A stretch of 64,000 nucleotides of DNA from Acetobacter sacchari (GCF_017377715.1 NZ_JAFVMF010000003.1:62001-126000); one strand, 5' to 3'. Counted from the first letter of the stretch, positions 46,169-55,315 are shown. Notes: generated by a model from the letters alone, not told the origin. Numbers and translations are program-made.

Positions 46169-46738
46169 TCAGTCTTTTACGCGCCGCGTCAGCGCCGCGA
46201 GAGCCTCAATCTGACGTGACAGGAATTCGCGCGTTGTAGGGTCTGTCAGTTCCAGCGTCTCCGCGTTCACCTTGGAACCCGCCAACCCGATCATCGCTTC
46301 CGGCTTGTTCAGCACGAACGCGTCGAGAAACACGAGGCTTTGGCGGAGGTGATACTGCGCCCGTGCTCCGCCGATAGCGCCGGGAGACGCCGTCTGAAGC
46401 GCCACAGGCTTGCCCGCCAGCGGCTGCGGCGAAACGCGTGAAAGCCAGTCAATGGCGTTCTTCAGCGCGCCCGGCACGGAGTAGTTATACTCCGGCGTGA
46501 CGATGATCACGCCGTCCGCGGCGCGGATCTGTTCCGCCATAGCCAGAACGGGAGCCGGGAAGCCCTGCTCCTGCACGTCCTGATCGTACAGCGGAAATTC
46601 TCCGACGGAACCCAGGGCGCTGATCGATACGCCTTCCGGAGCGAGGGCCGGAAGGGCGCGCGCGATAGCGGCGTTGATCGAGCCTTTGCGGAGACTGCCG
46701 ATGAGGCTGACGAAATGGAGCGAGGAGGTGGTGGTCAT
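46169..46738 (-). CDS. NADPH-dependent FMN reductase
   Basis: A 189-residue flavodoxin-fold reductase. SLIGSLRKGSINAAIARAL is the FMN-phosphate loop, and IIVTPEYNYSVPGALKNAIDW is the family motif contacting the flavin ring. Members reduce flavins, quinones, azo dyes or chromate using NAD(P)H and often protect against oxidative stress. It is transcribed alone, and no regulator is clearly associated. Confidence 0.92.
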   Translation of the reverse strand: MTTTSSLHFVSLIGSLRKGSINAAIARALPALAPEGVSISALGSVGEFPLYDQDVQEQGFPAPVLAMAEQIRAADGVIIVTPEYNYSVPGALKNAIDWLSRVSPQPLAGKPVALQTASPGAIGGARAQYHLRQSLVFLDAFVLNKPEAMIGLAGSKVNAETLELTDPTTREFLSRQIEALAALTRRVKD

Positions 46739-46909
46739 GAAGGATGTCTCCGAAAAAATGCGAACGTGTCGGCGTGTAGCTGGACGGCCGGTCTTCGCTG
46801 AACGGGCTCAGTGAAGGTGGCGTAAGTCACACGATAAGATAGTCGAAGCAGAAGACGATAGTTTGAGCAGATGCCGGGCGCGCATTGCGCTTAAAAGGCG
46901 CGGCGAATT

Positions 46910-47491
46910 TCAGGAAAGCGGCTCCACAAAACAGTCGATACCCTCCTTTAATTGCGGGCGCAGGGCGTCCAGTGGCTGATCAGTCGCAAGTGTGATCCAG
47001 AACATCCCGTCCAGAAAAGCGAGGATGCTTCGTGCAGTTTGTTCAGCAGTCATGCGCAGCCGAATCTCATTCCGGTCAGAAAGCTGTTGCAATCGTGCAG
47101 TAAAAATCTCCATGGTGTTCTGAAGGATCGGGCGAAGCGTGTCGTGAAGCGTGCCGGGGTGCACGCTCTCCGCGTGCAGGTGCAGGCGGCTACGCACGAC
47201 CGTCAGGATGTCGAAGCCCATCTGGTTTTCGACGGACGACAGTAGGGCGACGATGTCCAGCCATCGTGCTGGAAACGCATCCTCCAGAGGACTCCCGTAA
47301 CGCAGCGCCTCAGCGATAATCTCGTCCTTGTTCGCAAAATGGACATAGAGAGCGCCGGTGCTCATGCCTGCTCGCCGGCATATGTCGCTGATGGAGGTTC
47401 GATCCACGCCCTTCTGTGCGATGCACTCGATCACAGAGCGCAATATGCGTTCGCGTTGCGCCAGCATGTGCGCGTCGTCTCTTTTCGGCAT
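46910..47491 (-). CDS. TetR-family regulator of the peptide cassette
   Basis: A 193-residue regulator from ATG 47491 (MPKRDDAHM), chosen for the AGGAG 6 bases upstream; longer frames exist. The helix-turn-helix is GVDRTSISDICRRAGMSTGALYVHFANKDE. It is divergent from the serine hydrolase/M81 peptidase/TonB receptor genes, and two related palindromes lie between. It is therefore the probable repressor of that cassette, released by a peptide or product. Confidence 0.88.
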   Translation of the reverse strand: MPKRDDAHMLAQRERILRSVIECIAQKGVDRTSISDICRRAGMSTGALYVHFANKDEIIAEALRYGSPLEDAFPARWLDIVALLSSVENQMGFDILTVVRSRLHLHAESVHPGTLHDTLRPILQNTMEIFTARLQQLSDRNEIRLRMTAEQTARSILAFLDGMFWITLATDQPLDALRPQLKEGIDCFVEPLS

Positions 47492-47504
47492 ATGGACTCC
47501 TGCA

Positions 47505-47518
47505 AACGAGCATTCGGT
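47505..47518. promoter_or_regulatory. TetR operator copy 1 (imperfect)
   Basis: AACGA-GCAT-TCGGT lies just upstream of the tetR start, with the same layout as the perfect copy at 47566-47579 and one arm mismatch. Confidence 0.5.
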
Positions 47519-47547
47519 ATGTCGATTCGCGCATCCGCACAAGTCTG

Positions 47548-47579
47548 TTGACATTGCAATAAAAGAACGAGTATTCGTT
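47548..47579 (+). promoter_or_regulatory. Promoter of the peptide cassette with TetR operator copy 2
   Basis: TTGACA (47548-47553) is followed after 17 bp by GTATTC (47571-47576), a plausible -35/-10 pair. AACGA-GTAT-TCGTT (47566-47579), a perfect 5-bp inverted repeat, covers the -10 box. The related site at 47505-47518 supports a shared TetR operator. Confidence 0.55.
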
Positions 47580-47763
47580 TTTTTTATGACGGGAGCGAAA
47601 TATGCGGGAGCCTGTTCCTGCAATATCGGCCGTCCACATATGTCCCGCGCTCACGTAACGGCGACGAGCAAAATTCGATTGTCGAACTTCTCCAGTTGAA
47701 GATGTGCGTTTGGCGAGCGTGTCCAGATTGCGGTTTAGAGGCGTCAAAGGAGTTTAAATTCTC

Positions 47764-49305
47764 GTGGCACATCAGGTTCATGTCGATGTCGATAAACTGG
47801 ATGGACTGCTTGCGCCATTTGACAGCACCAGTGCCCCTGGTTTTGCCGTAGGCGTCGGATTGAAGGGCAGGCCGGTCTATCGTCGCGGCGTGGGTCTTGC
47901 TTCAGTCGAAACATCGACGGCCCTGTCGCCCTCGATCAGAATGCGCATAGGCTCGACCTCAAAACACTTTTGCGTTCTGGCGTTGATGTTGCTGAAAGAG
48001 GACGGCCTTCTGTCGTTGGACGATAGTCCGAGACGGGTGCTGCCAGAGTTGCCGGCTTGGGCAGACGATATGACCATCCGTCAATTGATGGCGCACACCA
48101 GCGGCATGCGCGACAGTCTTGATATCTTGATGCTATCCGCGCCGCCAAGCGCGCCGATCGCCGCAGACGAGCAGTTCAAAATGCTCTGCCAAACAAAGAG
48201 CGTCAATTTTCTTCCAGGGAATGGATGGAGTTATAATAACGGTGGTTACGTTCTGCTGAGCATGATCATCGAGCGACTGAGCGGCGCTCCGCTTGGCGAG
48301 TTTCTGCGTGAGCGCATTTTTTTGCCTGTCGGTATGGTCGACACAATGCTGCGCCCTTTGGACACGGACCTTGTTCCAAATAGCGCGACGCTTCACGTGC
48401 CCGATTTGTCGGGTGGATGGCGCCGTGGCGTGATGGGTGCGCCTGTCGGGGGCGAGGGCGGCATTGTCTCGACAGTGGATGATATGCTGCGCTGGCTTGC
48501 GCATATGAGCACGCCGCGCGTGGGTTCTGCAGAAAGCTGGGCGGAGATGCGGACGCCTGCCGCGAGTCACGGCTACGGCCTGGGATTGATGATGGGCACA
48601 TATCGCGGTCTGTCCACGGTACATCACGCAGGCGGGGTCATAGGTGGATCGTGCCAGATGCTGAAAGTGGTCGATTGCGACCTTGACGTTATAGTCATCA
48701 GTAATGGACGGAACGCACTTGATCTTTATAACCTGGTGGATGCTATTATCGACAGTTGTGTTGCGGATTTGCCGGTCATACAGCAGGATACTGTTGGAGC
48801 AGTTGCTACAGGAACGTATTATTCGAAGAACAGTGGTCGTGTTTTAAAAATTTCTGAGAATAATGGAAATCCATTTATGATGATAAATGGAATGACGCTC
48901 CCCGCTAAGCGTGACCGATCTGGGGCGTATTCTGTTTCGATCATGCCCACTGATATCCGGGTGATGCCGGACGGGCCGGATTTCGAGACGTTAAATGCAA
49001 TCGAATTCGAACGGACTGATCGCCTGGAGCGAGTTCATCCTCCGGCTTCTCACAGCGAGAAAAAAGAATTGTTTGGGGAATATAAATCAGAAATTTCAGA
49101 ACTTTTTGCGTTTATAAACGGTAATGTAATGCGAGTTTCCGGGGTCAACGGTAGCCAGGATTATACGTTGGAGCAGATTGGGTCTGATATCTGGATGGCC
49201 ACAACACAATCATTTTTTCCAATGCTTATAACATTAGAAGTAAGTGAATCAGGAATTCTTATGAGTAGTGGGCGTACAGCCAGACTGCATTTCAAACGAC
49301 AATAG
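47764..49305 (+). CDS. D-aminopeptidase/MlrB-like S12 serine hydrolase
   Basis: A 513-residue protein from GTG 47764, with AAAGGAG about 10 bases upstream. The beta-lactamase-fold domain (about 1-340) shows the S12 triad: Ser64-x-x-Lys67 (GSTSKHF), Tyr157-x-Asn159 (SYNNGG) and His288-x-Gly290 (HHAGG). These sit almost exactly where the Ochrobactrum D-aminopeptidase residues do. Two C-terminal barrel-like domains (YKSEISELFAFINGN, SDIWMATTQS) also match that enzyme's three-domain layout and length. S12 hydrolases of this class also include MlrB, which opens linearised microcystin further. No signal peptide is visible, so it is probably cytoplasmic. It is the first gene of the cassette with the M81 peptidase and TonB receptor, and its DNA is AT-richer than the flanks. 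Confidence 0.82.
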   Translation: MAHQVHVDVDKLDGLLAPFDSTSAPGFAVGVGLKGRPVYRRGVGLASVETSTALSPSIRMRIGSTSKHFCVLALMLLKEDGLLSLDDSPRRVLPELPAWADDMTIRQLMAHTSGMRDSLDILMLSAPPSAPIAADEQFKMLCQTKSVNFLPGNGWSYNNGGYVLLSMIIERLSGAPLGEFLRERIFLPVGMVDTMLRPLDTDLVPNSATLHVPDLSGGWRRGVMGAPVGGEGGIVSTVDDMLRWLAHMSTPRVGSAESWAEMRTPAASHGYGLGLMMGTYRGLSTVHHAGGVIGGSCQMLKVVDCDLDVIVISNGRNALDLYNLVDAIIDSCVADLPVIQQDTVGAVATGTYYSKNSGRVLKISENNGNPFMMINGMTLPAKRDRSGAYSVSIMPTDIRVMPDGPDFETLNAIEFERTDRLERVHPPASHSEKKELFGEYKSEISELFAFINGNVMRVSGVNGSQDYTLEQIGSDIWMATTQSFFPMLITLEVSESGILMSSGRTARLHFKRQ

Positions 49306-49318
49306 AAAGTGAGAAGGC

Positions 49319-49342
49319 CGCTCCGTTTAGGTCATCGGAGCG
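49319..49342 (+). promoter_or_regulatory. Intercistronic hairpin in the peptide cassette
   Basis: CGCTCCG (49319-49325) pairs with CGGAGCG (49336-49342) around a 10-nt loop, between the S12 hydrolase and the M81 peptidase genes. It has no T-run and may tune relative expression. Confidence 0.45.
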
Positions 49343-49404
49343 AAGAACGTCGTTTCTAATCATGTCAGTGTGGTCAAAGTTTTGAATTTTTAAGGATTTT
49401 TTTT

Positions 49405-50925
49405 ATGAATGACCATGCTCGGACCGAATCGGCGTTACGAATTTTCTGTGGTGGGATAGGCACTGAAACCAACACGTCGTCGCCAATTCCAACGAGTTGG
49501 TCTGCGTTTGAGACAATGAGCGGTTTTTCCCGGAATAACCTTCAGGTTGATTTGAGCGACACGCGTGGAGAGCCATTTTTTGAACTTCTTGGTGAAAAAG
49601 CACAACAAGACGGTCATCGTATTTCTTTCGGCCTGATGGCGCAGGCGCTCCCAGGTGGACCAACTCTCGATCATGTTTGGGAGACTCTCAGTGGACAATT
49701 GATTCGGTCTATAGTGGAAACCGGCCCATATGACGTCGTCATTTTGTGGTTACATGGTGCGATGGTTTCTACCACCTGCTTCGATTGCGAAGGAAATTTT
49801 CTTGCGCGCTTGAGAAATGCGGTGGGCGGAAACGTTTGCATAGGCGTCTTACTTGATCCTCATGCGCATCTGACGGACGTCATGATAGAGAATTCATCTA
49901 TCATGATGTTTCTTAGGGAGTATCCGCATACGGACACTCTTTCACGCCTGTCCGAGTTATATGACGCCTGCATAAAGATTGCGCGTGGTGACATTCATCC
50001 GGTTGGAGCACGATACAATTGTCAGATGATCGGTTTGTTTCCGACGTCTGATAGGGATATGCGTGTATTTACGGATGAATTGCGGTTGCTCGAAGCGCAA
50101 ATTAAATGTCTTTCCATTAGCCTCGTTCACGGGTTTCCGTGGGGAGATACGCCGTTTACCGGTGCGCAGGTACTCGCGTATTCGGATGGAGACCTGAGTT
50201 GCGCGGAAGAGATAGCCAGAAAATCTGGAGAAAGATTTTACAAACTCAGACGTGCTTTTTGTAAGAAACCCTACGATCTGAAGTGTATTCTTCGAGATTC
50301 TTCTGAACGGCCGTCACATGGGCCATGGATCATCGCGGATCAGGGTGATAACCCGGGTGGCGGGTCCCCTGGTGATTCCATGTATTTATTGCGATCGTTT
50401 ATGGAATTCGGCGCGACGGATTGTGTATTTGGCGCTGTCTATGATCCCGTAGTCGTGAAAACGTGTATTGAAGCTGGGCGCGGTGCGATCCTTCCCTTGC
50501 GGATTGGCGGCAAGATCGGCTTATCTTCTGGTCTTCCTCTTGACCTTGATAAAGTTGAAGTGCGGGAAATATCTTCCGATCTTAGACAGGTAGGCCTCGA
50601 TGGAACGTCTATATCCGCAGGAGCGGCAGCGTGGCTCTATGTTGACGGCATTGACGTTCTCGTTATTTCCGAAAGAAGTCAGGTTTATACAGAGAGTTTG
50701 TTTCTTAATATTGGATTGGATGTGTCTGGGAAAAGGCTTATTGGCCTAAAATCAGGCCGACACTTTGAGGCGGATTTTTCAAAATTTTCAGAGAAAATAT
50801 TTTACGTGGCGACGCCGGGAGCCCTTGATATGAATTTTCGTGATTTTCAATTCAGGGAGAGAGATGAAGATTTTTATCCAAGAGTGCTCGATCCATTGGG
50901 CCTTGATCATGTCATTGAGAATTGA
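49405..50925 (+). CDS. M81-family metallopeptidase (MlrC-like)
   Basis: A 506-residue protein with the M81/MlrC domain pair. N-terminal metal motifs are GIGTETNT (Glu21), DPHAHLTD (Asp151, His153, His155) and REYPHTD (His175). The C-terminal domain contains IADQGDNPGGGSPGD, diagnostic of this family. MlrC cleaves linear microcystin fragments next to the Adda residue; most other members are uncharacterised. No signal peptide is seen, so cytoplasmic. AAGGA lies 8 bases before the ATG. It lies between the S12 hydrolase and the TonB receptor, which argues for a common peptide substrate. Confidence 0.87.
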   Translation: MNDHARTESALRIFCGGIGTETNTSSPIPTSWSAFETMSGFSRNNLQVDLSDTRGEPFFELLGEKAQQDGHRISFGLMAQALPGGPTLDHVWETLSGQLIRSIVETGPYDVVILWLHGAMVSTTCFDCEGNFLARLRNAVGGNVCIGVLLDPHAHLTDVMIENSSIMMFLREYPHTDTLSRLSELYDACIKIARGDIHPVGARYNCQMIGLFPTSDRDMRVFTDELRLLEAQIKCLSISLVHGFPWGDTPFTGAQVLAYSDGDLSCAEEIARKSGERFYKLRRAFCKKPYDLKCILRDSSERPSHGPWIIADQGDNPGGGSPGDSMYLLRSFMEFGATDCVFGAVYDPVVVKTCIEAGRGAILPLRIGGKIGLSSGLPLDLDKVEVREISSDLRQVGLDGTSISAGAAAWLYVDGIDVLVISERSQVYTESLFLNIGLDVSGKRLIGLKSGRHFEADFSKFSEKIFYVATPGALDMNFRDFQFRERDEDFYPRVLDPLGLDHVIEN

Positions 50926-51072
50926 TCGACGTAATCACGAAATTGAAATTCTTGTAATAGAAAAATTTTTTTTGAATAAGAAATTTTTATCTCAAATTCC
51001 TCGGCGGTAGAGTTTTGTAACGATAGCAGGTTCGAGAAAGTGCGACGTTCGCGGCGGGATGTGGAAATAAAA

Positions 51073-53406
51073 ATGTTTTATCACCTTATGCAATCAAAAA
51101 AATGGAGGAAGCGTAGCCTCCTTCTTGTCAGCTCGTTTTGCAGTCTGGCGTATCTTCACCCTGCCGGTGCTCGCGCACAGGGTGCAGTGAACGCTGCTGG
51201 AGGCCGAAAAACAGGCCAAACAGCAAGTTCTTCAAAGCAGATAAAAAACATCAAAAAAACTGATGCCGTGTATTCTGCTGAAGGAAGCCCGGAAGCAATT
51301 ACCATATCCGCGTCGCGACGGCGTCAATCGACACATGACGTCGCTAATTCAGTCACCGTCCTTACGGGCGCCAGCCTCGAAGCCAGAGGGGCGCAAGCTT
51401 TTCAGGATTATATTTCGCAGATACCCGGGGCCACATTATCCGCTTCCATCCCCGGATATTCGGCGATTACTTTTCGCGGTGTGGCGACGACAGCTGGAAT
51501 TGATCAGGGTCAAGGAACGACGGGGTATTTTCTGAACGACATACCTTTGACCGATCCGGGGTTCGCAGTTTCCGTCCCTGATATAGACACGTTTGATGTG
51601 GCTCGCATCGAAGCTCTCAAAGGGCCGCAAAGTACGCTATTCGGATCGGCGACGTTGGGCGGCGCAATTGATTACATTCCGAATCAGGCGAACGTAACAA
51701 AATGGGATGCCGCCGGGGAAACGTCTATCGTTGGGATGCCCGGGCACGAAGTGGGTTATGGTGAAAAGGGAATGGTTAACATCCCGATCATCAAAGGAAG
51801 GTTGGCGGTTAGGGGGGTGCTCGATTATCGACAAGATCCCGGATACATCACGAATCTTGGCATCGGGAAAAACACCAACACGACATATACGCGTAACGCC
51901 CGGGTCAGCGTAGTATTTACGCCGACGGACGGAACGAAGCTTGCTTATACCTATCTCGGGCAGAGCACTGACGTATCCGATGACCCATATTCAATGTCGG
52001 AGGTCTATGGCGCATACACGAAGAAAGTGGCGACGCTGGAGCCGGTTCGTACGCAGACGCAGATGCACGAGTTACGACTGGATCAGGACTTGGGCTTTGC
52101 ATCGTTAACGGCGATTGGCGCTTTCCTGAGGAAGGGGCAGTCCGCGTCGTGGGACTATACCCGATATTACGGCGCTCTGTTCCCGACGATCAAAGCTCCG
52201 ACGATTGACAGGCAGAGCGTCGACGGGAAGTCCATGTACTATGAATTGCGCCTGACTTCCAAGGGGCAGGGGCCGTTGTCCTGGTTGATCGGAGCCGCGT
52301 ATTACGAGACATGGAAGCGTGTGAATAGCCCGCTTTCGACTGCGGGGAGCGGCGATTACCTCGCTTCTATGTATGGATCGGAGTTGGCCAGTCAGTTGGC
52401 GCCTGGCGGCGATGTCTGGCAGCCCTACGATGTGAATTATAACGGAGTAGAAAAGTCAATTTTTGGAGAAATATCATACAAATTCCTACATGACTTTACG
52501 TTGACCGGAGGTGCGCGTGTGTTCGGCATGTCCGAAAAATCATCTGCGGAAGTCGGGGGGCTGGGGTCATATCTGGCCTATGGCAGCCTCTTCAATTATT
52601 CGTCTGGACGCTCCTCACAAACCAGCGCCTTGCCAAAATTCGCGTTCAAGTACGAGCCCGACAGGCATATCATGGCGTATTTTCAATTTTCGGAAGGATA
52701 CCGGTTTGGCGCCCCCAATACCAACCCGGTGAGCGCCCAATATCCCACGCCTCGCGAAACGAAGTCCGACAGCCTCAAGAATTATGAGGTAGGCGCAAGG
52801 CTGAATTTCTTTCGAGGCCACCTGATTCTGGAGCCAACGCTTTATTATATAGACTGGAGAAATCTTCAGGCGAAACTCGCCCGCCCTGACGGGGTCGGGT
52901 ATGAGGCCAACGTGGGTCGCGCTACAAGTCGCGGTTTTGAATTTGCGGGCACATGGGTGACGCCTCTTCCGGGGCTGACGTTGCAGTCAAACGCCACATA
53001 TACGGACGCTCACATGACCGAGGCTGTGAACCTTGGAAACGGCGTGGTCTTGAACAAGGGAACACAACTGGCGGCCAGCCCGAAATGGCAATTCAGTGAG
53101 ACTCTGAGCTATCAGGCGAAAACACTTTTTATGCGACCAGTTTTTTCGATCATGCACCACTATCAGGGATACGCCCCGGTGATGTTTGGTAGCGCAATGA
53201 AGATGGGTAATTACAACACACTGGATTTGCGCCTGTCCGGCGACTTGCCTACGTCACTCGGTCACAGCGTTCTCTCGATATACGTGAAAAATCTGACCAG
53301 TTCCCGGGGCGTGACCATGGGGTATTCAGGTGGAGGGGGCATCTTCGATCAGTACTATCTTGTTCCACCGCGTCTCATCGGGATGACGCTGGCGTGGCAT
53401 CTATAA
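51073..53406 (+). CDS. TonB-dependent receptor of the peptide cassette
   Basis: A 777-residue outer-membrane receptor from ATG 51073; a GTG at 51040 would only add a charged extension. The signal segment is SLLLVSSFCSLAYLHPAGARA. A TonB-box-like EAITISA precedes a plug with FQDYISQIPGATLS, ITFRGVATT and GPQSTLFGSATLGGAIDY, and the barrel ends in LAWHL. It belongs to the broad group of OAR/IroN-unlike receptors found next to degradation genes, and would import the peptide attacked by the two upstream hydrolases. The gap from the M81 gene is about 150 AT-rich bases, so it is probably in the same operon. A hairpin terminator follows. Confidence 0.88.
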   Translation: MFYHLMQSKKWRKRSLLLVSSFCSLAYLHPAGARAQGAVNAAGGRKTGQTASSSKQIKNIKKTDAVYSAEGSPEAITISASRRRQSTHDVANSVTVLTGASLEARGAQAFQDYISQIPGATLSASIPGYSAITFRGVATTAGIDQGQGTTGYFLNDIPLTDPGFAVSVPDIDTFDVARIEALKGPQSTLFGSATLGGAIDYIPNQANVTKWDAAGETSIVGMPGHEVGYGEKGMVNIPIIKGRLAVRGVLDYRQDPGYITNLGIGKNTNTTYTRNARVSVVFTPTDGTKLAYTYLGQSTDVSDDPYSMSEVYGAYTKKVATLEPVRTQTQMHELRLDQDLGFASLTAIGAFLRKGQSASWDYTRYYGALFPTIKAPTIDRQSVDGKSMYYELRLTSKGQGPLSWLIGAAYYETWKRVNSPLSTAGSGDYLASMYGSELASQLAPGGDVWQPYDVNYNGVEKSIFGEISYKFLHDFTLTGGARVFGMSEKSSAEVGGLGSYLAYGSLFNYSSGRSSQTSALPKFAFKYEPDRHIMAYFQFSEGYRFGAPNTNPVSAQYPTPRETKSDSLKNYEVGARLNFFRGHLILEPTLYYIDWRNLQAKLARPDGVGYEANVGRATSRGFEFAGTWVTPLPGLTLQSNATYTDAHMTEAVNLGNGVVLNKGTQLAASPKWQFSETLSYQAKTLFMRPVFSIMHHYQGYAPVMFGSAMKMGNYNTLDLRLSGDLPTSLGHSVLSIYVKNLTSSRGVTMGYSGGGGIFDQYYLVPPRLIGMTLAWHL

Positions 53407-53499
53407 AATGACGGTTTTATATATCTGACAAAAACATAACCCGATGACTCTTGCGCTGCGCAAGGGTTGATCCTGTGCGGTAGCGTCGGGCGCGAACCC

Positions 53500-53520
53500 G
53501 CCGCCCGAAATTCGGGCGGC
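53500..53520. terminator. Strong hairpin between convergent genes
   Basis: GCCGCCCGAA (53500-53509) and TTCGGGCGGC (53511-53520) form a perfect 10-bp inverted repeat around one base. It lies between the TonB receptor and the Do-like protease genes, which converge. There is no T-run on either side, so termination may need Rho. Confidence 0.65.
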
Positions 53521-53529
53521 GACAAGTCG

Positions 53530-55140
53530 TCAGTTGTTGTCGTCGTCATCTCCGTCGTTTCCGCCGCCCGGTGCGCCACTGCCAGCGTCGCCGTTGTCGC
53601 CGTTCAGCGAGATCGCAACGAACAGGGACTGCCCATCACGCAGGACGCGCAGCAGCACCGCCTGACGGGTCTTCAGCGCGGCGGCGACGGCCGTTACGGC
53701 GGCGTGCGGGTTGTCGATCGGCTGATCGCCCACGGCCTGAATGACGTCGCCCGGCCGAACGCCAGCCTGCTCGGCTGCTGAGCCCGGCTTGACGTCCGTA
53801 ACCACAACGCCATGGACAGAACTGTCGAGCCCAAGCTGCTGGCGGACATTGCCGGTCAGTGGCGACAGGGAAACGCCAAGCTTCTCCCCTTTGGCGCCGA
53901 CTTGTGCGGACGCGCCTGCCGCATCGCCAGCAGAGGACTGATTGGCGATGTGAACGGTCACGTCACGCGAAGCGCCGTTGCGTAGCAGCGTGACGGTTGC
54001 GTCGGTGTTCGGGGCGATGGAGGCGACCTTCACGGCCAGATTATGCGGCGTGTCCACCGGCTTGCCGTCGAGTTTGACGATAACGTCTCCGGATTTGATC
54101 CCGGCCTTCTCGGCCGGGCTGCCAGCCGTCACGTTTGCGACCAGGGCACCTGATGGCGGGGCGCCGGGGGACGGCGACTTCAGGCCAAGCGCGCTCGCCA
54201 TCGACGGGGAGATCTGCTGGGCCTCGACGCCCAGATAGCCGCGCGTGACGTGGCCGGTCTTTTGAATCTGGGAGACGACATTCTTGACCACATCGGACGG
54301 AATGGCGAACCCGATGCCGATCGATCCGCCTGACGGCGAGTAGATCGCAGTGTTCACGCCAATGACTTTTCCGTCCTGCGTGAACAGCGGGCCACCGGAG
54401 TTGCCGCGATTGATCGGCGCGTCGATCTGGAAAAAGCTGTCATACGGTCCGTCGCCGATGTCGCGGCCCAGAGCGGAGACGATGCCGGCCGTGACAGTGC
54501 CGCCGAGTCCGTATGGGTTGCCAACGGCCACGACCCACTGCCCGGGGAGGACATCGTCGGACTCGCCAAGCTCGATGAACGGCAGCTTGTTCGTGGATGT
54601 CAGCTTCAGCAGCGCCAGATCAGTCTTCGGGTCGCGTCCAACGATGCGGGCCGCAAGCGTCGTGCCGTCGTCAAGCGTCGCAGTCACCTTGGTCGCGCCT
54701 TTGACGACGTGATTGTTGGTCACGGCGTAACCGTCGGCGGAAATGATGAAGCCCGAACCGCGCGCCTCGATCGTCTGGCGCTGGTGCTGCGGCATCATCT
54801 GGAACGGAAAGGGGAAGGGGAACGGCGACTGCTGCATGCCGCCCTGTCCGCCGCCCATGCCGCCGCCTTCCTCATCCGCCGCGTCAGCCTTGATGATTGA
54901 GGTGATGGAGATCACCGCCGGCTTCACCTGCTTCACCAGATTAACGAAGTCAGGGATCGTCTGGGTCTGCGTACGGGGCTGAATGGCGCCCGGCGCGTCG
55001 GCGTGTGCGCTGCTGATCAGGCCAGCCGTCCCCAGCATCGGGGGGACGGCCAGGGACAGAAGTTCGACGCCGGCGACGGCGAGCAGGAGCGAGCGACGTT
55101 TGTTCCCGGCGGTCCGGGGCGACTGTGTCTGGTCTTGCAT
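53530..55140 (-). CDS. Do-like periplasmic serine protease (DegP/HtrA family)
   Basis: A 536-residue protein from ATG 55140, with GGAAG just upstream. A signal segment (SLLLAVAGVELLSLAVPPML) is followed by the trypsin-like domain, with His in AVTNNHVVKGA, Asp in DPKTDLALLKL and Ser in PINRGNSGGPLF. Two PDZ domains follow (about 330-420 and 440-520, including SPAEKAGIKSGDVIVKLDG and SAAEQAGVRPGDVIQAVGD). A Gln/Met-rich linker precedes the active-site His. It degrades or refolds damaged envelope proteins. The C-terminus ends in an unusual Gly/Asp/Asn-rich tail (GGGNDGDDDDNN). Confidence 0.93.
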   Translation of the reverse strand: MQDQTQSPRTAGNKRRSLLLAVAGVELLSLAVPPMLGTAGLISSAHADAPGAIQPRTQTQTIPDFVNLVKQVKPAVISITSIIKADAADEEGGGMGGGQGGMQQSPFPFPFPFQMMPQHQRQTIEARGSGFIISADGYAVTNNHVVKGATKVTATLDDGTTLAARIVGRDPKTDLALLKLTSTNKLPFIELGESDDVLPGQWVVAVGNPYGLGGTVTAGIVSALGRDIGDGPYDSFFQIDAPINRGNSGGPLFTQDGKVIGVNTAIYSPSGGSIGIGFAIPSDVVKNVVSQIQKTGHVTRGYLGVEAQQISPSMASALGLKSPSPGAPPSGALVANVTAGSPAEKAGIKSGDVIVKLDGKPVDTPHNLAVKVASIAPNTDATVTLLRNGASRDVTVHIANQSSAGDAAGASAQVGAKGEKLGVSLSPLTGNVRQQLGLDSSVHGVVVTDVKPGSAAEQAGVRPGDVIQAVGDQPIDNPHAAVTAVAAALKTRQAVLLRVLRDGQSLFVAISLNGDNGDAGSGAPGGGNDGDDDDNN

Positions 55141-55315
55141 AGGTCTTCCGGTAGGCTCCAACTGATCGGGTCGCGATACGCGACCCCTTCTGGACTTGGC
55201 GTCGGGGCTGACCCGACATGTCCGTCCGAGACGTGACGAGGTCACAATGCCTTGTGTCGTCGAACCGGCATCATACACGGTGATGAAAAACGCGTTAGGC
55301 TGTCACTTTTGACGA

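Noticed and set aside
46910..53406. Complete microcystin mlrABCD cluster
   Set aside because: No mlrA (CAAX-type protease) or mlrD (transporter) gene is in the window; only the MlrB- and MlrC-class enzymes are present with a TonB receptor.
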